DNA from: an uncultured Eubacteriales bacterium
GTDB lineage: Bacteria; Bacillota; Clostridia; Oscillospirales; Oscillospiraceae
Assembly (NCBI GenBank): GCA_900549645.1
Contig: URPD01000015.1
Location: 1 to 34,935 of the forward strand
Direction: 5' to 3'
Length of the DNA stretch: 34,935 nucleotides
In this document: one piece after another, positions 14,561 through 20,765 of the stretch
Layout: each line of letters opens with the position of its first letter
How positions within the stretch are numbered: the stretch's first letter is position 1
Program-made: the position numbers and the translations under genes
The notes under the pieces: model-generated
The model's database searches: none
What the model saw: only the letters and a program-made list of their open reading frames with translations
Told to the model about the DNA's origin: nothing

Positions 14561-15720
14561 AGGATATGAACAAGCTTTTCGCGCCGCTTGGTCTGCGCGT
14601 ACCTGAAATTCTGCTCCCCGCGCGCGATATTGAGCGCTTCGCGGTAATCGCCTGCGATCAGCACACGGCGGAGCCGGAATATTGGGAGGAGACGGAGCGG
14701 ATCGTCGGCGATGCGCCGTCCGCGCTGCATCTGATGCTGCCGGAAGCGTGGCTTGGCCGCGAGAACGCCGGGGCGGATGTGCCGGAGAATATGCGTCGGT
14801 ACCTTGCCGACGGGAGCCTGTGCAGCATAGGCGAGGGCTTCGTCTATGTGCGCCGCCGGACTTCGGAGGGCATACGCCATGGGCTGCTCGCCGCCGTCGA
14901 TCTTGAGCAGTATGATTTCAGCCCCACGGCGGATACGCTCATGCGCGCGACTGAGGCTACCGTGCGCGAACGGCTGCCCGCGCGTATCGCGCTTCGGCGC
15001 GAAGCCGTGCTGGAGATGCCGCATGTGCTTGTGCTGACGGACGACCGCGAGAATTCAGTGACAGCGCTGCTGGAGCGCGAGCTGGACAGCCTGCCGAAGC
15101 TGTATGACTTTGAGCTGATGCAGGGCGGCGGCCATATCGAGGGCTATCATGTTCAGGATGAGCGCGTGTGCGCGGCAATCGCCGATGCGCTCGGCGCGCT
15201 GAACGAGCAGCGCGGTGACGCGCCGCTGTACGCTGTCGGCGACGGAAATCATTCGCTGGCCGCGGCGCGCGAATGCTGGTATGCCCAGCGCGAGAGCATC
15301 CCGGAGGAAGAGCGTGAGGGGCATCCTCTGCGCTATGCGCTGGTGGAGCTGGTCAGTATCTATGACGAGGGGCTGAGCTTTCACCCGATACATCGGCTGC
15401 TGTGCAATGTCGACCCGAAGCAGGTGCAGCGCGAGCTGGACTTTGACGCTGCGAATCCGCCGTCGCTTCAGGAGCTGCAGCCCAAGCTCGACGAGTGGCT
15501 GGCGCGGCACCCGGAGGCGCAGCTGGATTACATACACGGCGCCGTGGAGTGCCGAAAGCTTGGGGACAGACCGGATAGACTGAGCATAGTGTTCGGCAGC
15601 TTCGACCGCGGCGACTTTTTCGCAACGATACAGCGTGATGGAATATTTGTCCGCAAGAGCTTTTCCATCGGCAGCGCGGACGAAAAACGGTATTATCTCG
15701 AATGCCGCAGGATAAGATAA
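14557..15720 (+). CDS. DUF1015 family protein, serC-linked
   Basis: A 387-residue soluble protein of the DUF1015 family, of unknown biochemical role. Recognisable family elements are FAVIACDQHTAEPEYW near residues 28-43, the VLVLTDDREN region, LMQGGGHIEGYHV near 187-200 and the GDGNHSLAAA motif near 227-236. It overlaps serC by four bases. DUF1015 genes are often next to serA/serC in Firmicutes, which suggests a role linked to serine or phosphoserine metabolism, though this is only genomic context. A perfect hairpin terminator follows. Confidence 0.88.
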   Translation: MKDMNKLFAPLGLRVPEILLPARDIERFAVIACDQHTAEPEYWEETERIVGDAPSALHLMLPEAWLGRENAGADVPENMRRYLADGSLCSIGEGFVYVRRRTSEGIRHGLLAAVDLEQYDFSPTADTLMRATEATVRERLPARIALRREAVLEMPHVLVLTDDRENSVTALLERELDSLPKLYDFELMQGGGHIEGYHVQDERVCAAIADALGALNEQRGDAPLYAVGDGNHSLAAARECWYAQRESIPEEEREGHPLRYALVELVSIYDEGLSFHPIHRLLCNVDPKQVQRELDFDAANPPSLQELQPKLDEWLARHPEAQLDYIHGAVECRKLGDRPDRLSIVFGSFDRGDFFATIQRDGIFVRKSFSIGSADEKRYYLECRRIR

Positions 15721-15738
15721 GAGCGCGGCGATAAATAT

Positions 15739-15776
15739 AACCCACCACCGACTGACAGTGTCAGTCGGTGGTGGGT
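15739..15776. terminator. Bidirectional hairpin between DUF1015 and DUF378 genes
   Basis: Perfect long stem (AACCCACCACCGACTGACA and its complement). It lies between convergent genes. U-tracts are short, but stem length and position fit a terminator. Confidence 0.75.
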
Positions 15777-15807
15777 TCATCTATGCGGGTCTATTATTCT
15801 GCGGCGG

Positions 15808-16020
15808 TCATATGCCCTCGTCGGTGACGGCATCACTGCGGAACAGCAGGGAAATGCACCACAGTGCTGCCAGCCCTACCAGAGTATATACAACGCGGCT
15901 GACGGTCGCGGTCTGGCCACCGAACAGCCATGCCACGATATCGAAGCGAAACAGCCCGATGCTGCCCCAGTTGAGTCCGCCGACGATGGCCAATATCAGC
16001 GCAATGCGATCCATTATCAT
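15808..16020 (-). CDS. DUF378 small membrane protein
   Basis: A 70-residue protein with two membrane helices: DRIALILAIVGGLNWGSIGLF in sections, then VVYTLVGLAALWCISLLF. The GGLNWG motif is the hallmark of DUF378, a small Firmicute membrane family of unknown function. The start chosen is the ATG at 16020, eight bases after GGAG; a longer frame to 16089 would run through the leader hairpin. The gene is monocistronic, and its leader forms a long hairpin (16040-16091). Confidence 0.85.
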   Translation of the reverse strand: MIMDRIALILAIVGGLNWGSIGLFRFDIVAWLFGGQTATVSRVVYTLVGLAALWCISLLFRSDAVTDEGI

Positions 16021-16039
16021 GGGTAAAACTCCTCTCTTG

Positions 16040-16091
16040 TTTTGTCGTGTGTATTTTCCCCGTATTGCGGGAAAATATGCGTTCGACAAAA
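16040..16091 (-). promoter_or_regulatory. Two-tier hairpin in the DUF378 leader
   Basis: On the minus strand TTTTGTCG pairs perfectly with CGACAAAA (16084-16091 with 16040-16047). Inside an asymmetric internal loop, TATTTTCCCG pairs with CGGGGAAAATA around a CAATA loop. The element ends about five bases from the GAGAGGAG ribosome binding site, so it could hide or expose it. No known riboswitch family was recognised. Confidence 0.55.
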
Positions 16092-16118
16092 CTAGTGCCG
16101 GAGCGACTTTCCTCGCTC

Positions 16119-16147
16119 TTTACAAAAACGCACCCGCGGTATATTAT
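16119..16147 (+). promoter_or_regulatory. Promoter of the candidate small RNA
   Basis: Plus strand: -35 TTTACA (16119-16124), 17-bp spacer, -10 TATTAT (16142-16147). The predicted start is near 16154. Confidence 0.6.
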
Positions 16148-16153
16148 TTAATC

Positions 16154-16264
16154 ACAGCTTATCCAATTGGTCTTTTTGAAAGACCGGCTCATATCTTTAT
16201 CCCACCGGCAGGAGATCCCTCTTGCCACCTTACTTGGCGCGCTGCTTCAGCGCGCCGCTTTTTT
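16154..16264 (+). ncRNA. Candidate intergenic small RNA, about 111 nt, with terminator
   Basis: Three hairpins follow the promoter: GGTCTTT/AAAGACC (16169-16185), GGCAGGAG/CTCTTGCC with loop ATCC (16207-16226), and GGCGCGCTG/CAGCGCGCC with a CTT loop (16236-16256). The last is followed by GC and six T (16259-16264), a textbook terminator. No open reading frame with a ribosome binding site is present. The unpaired UAUCCCACC and the AUCC/CCUCUU of hairpin 2 are C-rich, like the seed regions of Firmicute sRNAs that pair with Shine-Dalgarno sequences. It did not match a family I recognise; 16265-16457 beyond it shows nothing clear. Confidence 0.55.
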
Positions 16265-16457
16265 ATGCACGTACCATCAGTTGACAAGGGTAAACATGGT
16301 TTTGGCAGTCGCCCATACTTCGGCAGTATTTTCTGCGGTCTTTCATCGTCCGGCCACATTTCTGCCCCGTCAAAACTGCTGCGCACCTGACAGAAATGGA
16401 TTTTCGAGTGATTTTTGCTCTTTTTGGGAATCCTTCCCCGACATTTATTTTAGAACC

Positions 16458-16501
16458 AAAAAAGCAAAACCTCGAAGCATCATTACTTCGAGGTTTTGCT
16501 T
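16458..16501 (-). terminator. Terminator of the DUF6076-like gene
   Basis: Perfect stem GCAAAACCTCGAAG/CTTCGAGGTTTTGC (16464-16499) with an eight-base loop, followed on the minus strand by six T. Confidence 0.9.
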
Positions 16502-16515
16502 CAAGCGTACGTAAG

Positions 16516-17781
16516 TTACTTTTTTATCAGTTCCTGGAATTCCTGAGGGGATATCTCGCCGGACTTCGCTCGTTCAAGAAGCTGTTTTGCAAAGGTTATC
16601 CATTCTCGGAACTCCTTTTCGGCATTGGTTCTGTTGTTCAGATTTCTACGCTTGCGGGCGTTATGTGTCTTGTATGCGGTACGGTATATAGTCAGAAGAT
16701 TGTCGTCGTTTATCTTCATCTCATAATCAAGCTCCCGACACATCTTTCCGCCCGCTTGCACACGGCAGCAGTATTGCTCATCGCTTCGGTTGAGGGGAAC
16801 AAAATATTTGCCGCAGTTTTTGCATTTTCGGATATGCATACCCATTGAAACAAGCAGATACATCGTCAGGCTACACGCGGAATAAATATCTCCGGGACTC
16901 TGCAGCACAAGATCTTGCGTGAACACAACGTTTTTCCCTACAATCATTTTGGCGAGATGGTCGAGCTGAAGCGCGGTACCTTTGCCTTCCACCATGCTCT
17001 TGAAGTCCATATTATCTCTGTCCGTGGCAAAGATGCTTGTTTCCTCCGGGCGCCGGATACGGCTTACATGTATCGTCTTACCGAGAGGTGCAGAATAGGT
17101 TTCGTGCAGATTATAAAGGATATTCACGGGCGTGCGATCGAGAAATTGATCGTTGAAAAACGATCTGAACAGGAACGCCCGCTGAATGTTATTCAGCGCA
17201 GCCAGGCTATCAGGCGGATTCGCGTCAAGGCAGCAAGCCAGCGCATCGTTGAACGCGGCAAGCTTCTCTACATATACATCAAGCCATTTTATATACGTCT
17301 GGAGTTGGTCGCAGACGATGCGCCAGTAATACTCCTCGTCCATAAGGCGGTCGACCTCGTCATATGTGTCGAGCAGATAAGGACTCGGGTGGATACTGTA
17401 AAACGAATAGTCGTTAAAGTCATGCCAAAGCTTGCTGAGCGGCATGCTCGACGCCCACCACGGATGCAGGGAATTGACCTCTACATACAGCTCAAAAATA
17501 GTCTCCAGATAAAGAGGGACCATGTGATGGTCGAAATTCTGCGCCTGTATAAGCTTGAATATGTTCTTCATCTTTGTAACGATTGGCGGGAGAGACTTGG
17601 TTGAAACAATGAGAAAGTCAATCATGTGCTGCCCTATGGGGCTTTCCTCATATGACATGCAGATGAAATCCTCCGAGTCCGGCGCCTTTTGCTGGTATAC
17701 CGACATACACTCACGGGTCATATTGCTGCCGAAGCTAAGCTTGACATATACAGTAGGGGGGCAGGCTTCACTATTTATCAT
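16516..17781 (-). CDS. DUF6076-like protein with Cys-rich C-terminal domain, divergent from the VOR operon
   Basis: A 421-residue protein of unknown function. The N-terminal 290 residues are mixed helical and acidic, without membrane segments. A C-terminal cysteine cluster (about 320-352) reads KCKNCGKYFVPLNRSDEQYCC...KMCRE, a likely zinc-binding knuckle. It is followed by a strongly basic stretch (THNARKRRNLNNR). The pattern fits the DUF6076 group of Firmicute proteins. The ATG at 17781 has AAGGAG five bases upstream. An inverted repeat of the GTAGAC element (17794-17814) lies directly in front of the gene, and further copies lie between it and the divergent VOR operon. It could be the regulator of that operon and of itself; this is a hypothesis from position and the Cys/basic region only. 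Confidence 0.7.
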   Translation of the reverse strand: MINSEACPPTVYVKLSFGSNMTRECMSVYQQKAPDSEDFICMSYEESPIGQHMIDFLIVSTKSLPPIVTKMKNIFKLIQAQNFDHHMVPLYLETIFELYVEVNSLHPWWASSMPLSKLWHDFNDYSFYSIHPSPYLLDTYDEVDRLMDEEYYWRIVCDQLQTYIKWLDVYVEKLAAFNDALACCLDANPPDSLAALNNIQRAFLFRSFFNDQFLDRTPVNILYNLHETYSAPLGKTIHVSRIRRPEETSIFATDRDNMDFKSMVEGKGTALQLDHLAKMIVGKNVVFTQDLVLQSPGDIYSACSLTMYLLVSMGMHIRKCKNCGKYFVPLNRSDEQYCCRVQAGGKMCRELDYEMKINDDNLLTIYRTAYKTHNARKRRNLNNRTNAEKEFREWITFAKQLLERAKSGEISPQEFQELIKK

Positions 17782-17793
17782 AATTACTCCTTA

Positions 17794-18036
17794 GTCTACA
17801 TGCACAATGTAGACATATCGTTTTTGTGAAAAAGAACCTAAACTGTGACGTAGACGCGCTTTTTTTGTAGACACAGCCAAAACATTTTGATTGTGTCACT
17901 AAAAAAGCCGCAAAACGATTGACTTATTTTGTAGAAAGATGCTATATTTATGACGTAATTACCAAGTGCCGCGCATTTTACACCGCCTATGGTGTAGACA
18001 CCGACAAAAAGCGTGTAGACAGTCGGCCGCGTCTAT
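17794..18036. repeat. Cluster of GTAGAC elements in the divergent DUF6076/VOR promoter region
   Basis: Exact GTAGAC is at 17809, 17850, 17867, 17994 and 18015, and its complement GTCTAC at 17794. Near copies are GTAGAA at 17931 and GTCTAT at 18031. The consensus is close to TGTAGACA, a TGT-AG-ACA dyad; at 17991 it extends to GGTGT-AG-ACACC. The copies at 17794 and 17809 form an 8-bp inverted repeat GTCTACAT-N5-ATGTAGAC. About 0.1 copy would be expected by chance in 240 bp on two strands. They look like operators. The rest of the 410-bp gap is AT-rich leader. Confidence 0.7.
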
Positions 18037-18054
18037 GCGCTCATGTTGACAGTC

Positions 18055-18084
18055 TGTGACGGAGAACCGGCAAATAATTATAAT
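18055..18084 (+). promoter_or_regulatory. Possible VOR operon promoter
   Basis: TATAAT at 18079-18084 with a weak -35 TGTGAC (18055-18060) and 18-bp spacer. A better -35 TTGACA (18046-18051) is 27 bp away, too far for normal spacing. The poor -35 is consistent with activator dependence. The GTAGAC elements lie just upstream. Confidence 0.35.
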
Positions 18085-18191
18085 TTATTTCAGGGAAAAA
18101 GTCCACAAAAATTATATTATAAGCCTACAAATTTTCTCGCATTTTATACGGCACTAGGATACGTCAGAAAAAGAGCTGGAGGTATTGTTCT

Positions 18192-18401
18192 GTGAGTAAG
18201 ATTACGCTGAAAACCGAAAACTGCAAGGCTTGCGGCAACTGTGTCCGCAACTGCAAGCGCGGTGCTCTCGCGTTTACGGAGGAAGTGAACGCGAAGGGCT
18301 ACCGCACCGTCGCGGTAGATGAGAGCAAATGCATCTTCTGCGGCATGTGCTATACCGTATGTCCCGATTACGTATTTTCTATTGAAGAAGGGAGCAACTA
18401 G
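18192..18401 (+). CDS. 2x[4Fe-4S] ferredoxin subunit of 2-oxoacid:acceptor oxidoreductase (delta)
   Basis: A 69-residue electron-transfer subunit. Two cluster motifs are visible: CKACGNCVRNCKRGA (residues 12-26) and CIFCGMCYTVCPDY (45-58). In the first motif the last cysteine is followed by K instead of the usual P. It passes electrons from the oxoacid oxidoreductase to free ferredoxin. Start is GTG at 18192 with GGAGGT eight bases upstream. It is the first gene of the operon and ends two bases before the alpha-subunit gene. Confidence 0.92.
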   Translation: MSKITLKTENCKACGNCVRNCKRGALAFTEEVNAKGYRTVAVDESKCIFCGMCYTVCPDYVFSIEEGSN

Positions 18402-18403
18402 GC

Positions 18404-19474
18404 ATGAAAAAGCTGATGAAGGGCAACTACGCCCTCGCCGAAGGCGCTATCCGCGCAGGCTGCCGGATGTTTGCAGGCTACCCCATAACCCCGCAGACAG
18501 AAATCCTTGAATATCTGTCCTCTCATATGCGTGAGGTCGGAGGTGAATTTATACAGACCGAATCCGAGCTTAGTGGCATAAACATGATTATCGGCGCTGC
18601 CGCCGCAGGCCAGCGTGTTATGACCAGTTCTTCCGGCCCGGGCTTTTCTCTCAAGCAGGAAGGCATATCTTACTTGAGTTCCATGGAATTGCCGGCAGTT
18701 ATCGTCGACGTCATGCGCTACGGCATTGGTCTTGGAAATGTTGTTCTCGGTCAGGCAGACTACTTCCAGGCGACCAAGGGCGGCGGACACGGCGGCTATA
18801 AGCTCCCGGTCTACGCGCCTGCTTCCGTGCAGGAAAACGCCGACTTCATGTTCAAAGCCTTTGACACTGCCGAAAAGTATCGCACGCCTGTTATCCTTCT
18901 CTCCGACGCAGCCATCGGTCAGATGATGGGTTCTGTCGAGCTGCCCGCTCCCATTGAGCACGACATCAATAAGTTCTCATGGACGCTTAAGGGGCGTGAT
19001 GCAGAGCATCCGGTTGGCCGTAAGATGACCGACGTCATCTACTACGACTACGCATACGACGATTATGACCCGCACATTCGTGAGCGCTACCGGAAAATGC
19101 ACGACGAGCTTCAGGAATGGGAGGAGGTCTGCTGCGATGACGCGGATATAATCATGGTCGCATACGGCATTAGCTCCCGCGTCTGCAAGGAGGCCATAAA
19201 GCTGGGGCGTGCCGAAGGACTCAAAGTCGGTCTTCTGCGTCCTATTACTCTCTGGCCTTTCCCGGAAAAGGCAATGGAAAAGTTCAACGGCAAGATAAAA
19301 GGCTATCTCACCGTCGAAATGAACGCCTGTGGGCAGATGGTTGAGGACGTCGCCCTGCACGCTAAGGGCACAAAGGTTTATTCCGACCCGACCGGACGCA
19401 AGGTCGCCGACAGCGAGGAGCTTGTGGAGCTTGTCCGGAACATTCTTGCCGGCAACGTGAAGGAGGCATACTGA
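18404..19474 (+). CDS. vorB: 2-oxoacid:ferredoxin oxidoreductase alpha subunit (VorB/KorA-like)
   Basis: Catalytic alpha subunit, 356 residues. It starts KLMKGNYALAEGAIRAGC and has FAGYPITPQTEI (23-34), FIQTESELSGINM (49-61), TSSSGPGFSLKQEG (74-87) and QADYFQATKGGGHGGYK (117-133), with GQMMG near 171-175. These motifs match the alpha subunits annotated as 3-methyl-2-oxobutanoate dehydrogenase VorB, so branched-chain 2-oxoacids are the likeliest substrate class; 2-oxoglutarate or aryl-pyruvates cannot be excluded. It acts with the neighbouring delta, beta and gamma subunits. The reaction is 2-oxoacid + CoA + oxidised ferredoxin to acyl-CoA + CO2 + reduced ferredoxin. Confidence 0.9.
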   Translation: MKKLMKGNYALAEGAIRAGCRMFAGYPITPQTEILEYLSSHMREVGGEFIQTESELSGINMIIGAAAAGQRVMTSSSGPGFSLKQEGISYLSSMELPAVIVDVMRYGIGLGNVVLGQADYFQATKGGGHGGYKLPVYAPASVQENADFMFKAFDTAEKYRTPVILLSDAAIGQMMGSVELPAPIEHDINKFSWTLKGRDAEHPVGRKMTDVIYYDYAYDDYDPHIRERYRKMHDELQEWEEVCCDDADIIMVAYGISSRVCKEAIKLGRAEGLKVGLLRPITLWPFPEKAMEKFNGKIKGYLTVEMNACGQMVEDVALHAKGTKVYSDPTGRKVADSEELVELVRNILAGNVKEAY

Positions 19475-19475
19475 T

Positions 19476-20207
19476 ATGGCTATCACTAAAAAGATTCCTG
19501 ACACTATATATGCAGCAAACTCGTTCTGCCCCGGCTGCGGCCACGGCATAGTCATCCGTCTCATCGGCGAGGTCCTTGATGAAATGGGGATGTCCGACCG
19601 CGCCATAGGCGTACTGGCAGTCGGCTGCTCCTGTCTCACCAACCGCTCTCTTGCCGTCGACCTCATGCAGAGCGCACACGGACGCGGAGCCGCCGCGGCA
19701 GCCGGTATCAAGCGCACCCGTCCGGCAAATCTGGTCTTTTCCTATCAAGGTGACGGCGACGCAATATCAATCGGAATTGCAGAAACACTTTACTCTGCTC
19801 AGCGCAACGAAAAGTTTACCCAGATAATTGTCAACAACGGCGTTTTCGGCATGACCGGCGGTCAGATGTCTCCCACAACGCTTATCGGGCAGAAAACCGC
19901 CACATCCGAGAGTGGGCGCAGCGCAGAACTAAACGGCAACCCGGTGAATATCATGGGGCTGCTTGGTCAGTTCAGTGTTGCATATCTTGCACGAGGGAGC
20001 ATACATGATGCGGCAAACATACTCAAGACCAAGCAGTACATTCGCACCGCATTTGAAAAGCAGATGCGCGGCGAGGGCTATACCTGTGTCGAGATAATCT
20101 CCCCATGCCCAACCAACTGGCACATGACCCCGCAGCAGGCGTCCACCCGTATTGAAAACGAGGTTCTCGACGTCTATCCTCTGGGTGAGTTTGTAAAAGG
20201 AGAGTAA
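19476..20207 (+). CDS. 2-oxoacid:ferredoxin oxidoreductase beta subunit (TPP-binding)
   Basis: Thiamine pyrophosphate-binding subunit, 243 residues. FCPGCGHG is at residues 18-25. The Mg-TPP site is GDGDAISIG (92-100) followed by NNGVFGMTGGQ (120-130), the usual GDGD...NN pattern. It ends with a C-terminal VEIISPCPTNW segment. It follows the alpha-subunit gene after one base, and the gamma gene starts six bases later. Together they make a four-subunit VOR/KOR-type enzyme (delta-alpha-beta-gamma order). The best gene name depends on substrate, which the sequence does not fix. Confidence 0.93.
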   Translation: MAITKKIPDTIYAANSFCPGCGHGIVIRLIGEVLDEMGMSDRAIGVLAVGCSCLTNRSLAVDLMQSAHGRGAAAAAGIKRTRPANLVFSYQGDGDAISIGIAETLYSAQRNEKFTQIIVNNGVFGMTGGQMSPTTLIGQKTATSESGRSAELNGNPVNIMGLLGQFSVAYLARGSIHDAANILKTKQYIRTAFEKQMRGEGYTCVEIISPCPTNWHMTPQQASTRIENEVLDVYPLGEFVKGE

Positions 20208-20213
20208 GCGGCT

Positions 20214-20765
20214 ATGATAAAAGAATTTGTGTTTTCCGGCTTCGGCGGTCAGGGTGTTCTCACCGCCGGTACCCTTCTGGCCAACACCGGCGCGATAAAC
20301 AACCTTGAAGTCTCCTGGATACCGTCCTACGGTTCCGAAATGCGAGGCGGTACCGCAAACTGCGTTGTTAAAATCGGCGATGAGGAGATCCCGTCCCCGT
20401 TCGCAAAGCGCATCGACGTTCTTGTTGCAATGAACAAGCCCTCGCTTGAAAAATTTGCCGGTATGGTTTGCAAAGGCAGCGGAGTGATCATCGTCAACAG
20501 CTCCGTTGTTCACGATATTCCTGAGTATGACGATGTGACCGTCATCCCGGTGCCGATGATGCAGATAACAATGGCACATGAAAATGAGCGCGGTTCAAAT
20601 ATCGTTGCAGTCGGCGCTGCAGTCGGCGCCTCAGGCATCATGTCCAGAGAGATGATGATAGAGGGCATCAAGACTTATTTTGCCAAGTATGGCAAAGCCA
20701 ACGACAAGAACATCGCCGTCTTTAACGAGGGCTACGACCTTGTCAGAAAGGAATTGGCCAAATGA
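20214..20765 (+). CDS. 2-oxoacid:ferredoxin oxidoreductase gamma subunit
   Basis: A 183-residue gamma subunit with the characteristic FSGFGGQGVLTAG (7-19) and SYGSEMRGGTANC (38-50) motifs, followed by the P(S)PFAKRIDVLVAMN region. Its stop codon overlaps the start of the acyl-CoA synthetase gene (ATGA), so translation of the two is coupled and they should be made in similar amounts. GGAGAG lies upstream of the ATG at 20214, at the end of the beta-subunit gene. Confidence 0.94.
   Translation: MIKEFVFSGFGGQGVLTAGTLLANTGAINNLEVSWIPSYGSEMRGGTANCVVKIGDEEIPSPFAKRIDVLVAMNKPSLEKFAGMVCKGSGVIIVNSSVVHDIPEYDDVTVIPVPMMQITMAHENERGSNIVAVGAAVGASGIMSREMMIEGIKTYFAKYGKANDKNIAVFNEGYDLVRKELAK

Noticed and set aside
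16098..16118. GAGGAAAGUC on the minus strand, reminiscent of RNase P RNA
   Set aside because: It lies in a simple GAGCGA/TCGCTC hairpin and none of the other conserved RNase P elements follow.
16189..16386. 65-residue minus-strand frame (GTG start) in the gap below the DUF6076-like gene
   Set aside because: It runs through the GC-rich terminator of the candidate small RNA and has only a weak ribosome binding site.
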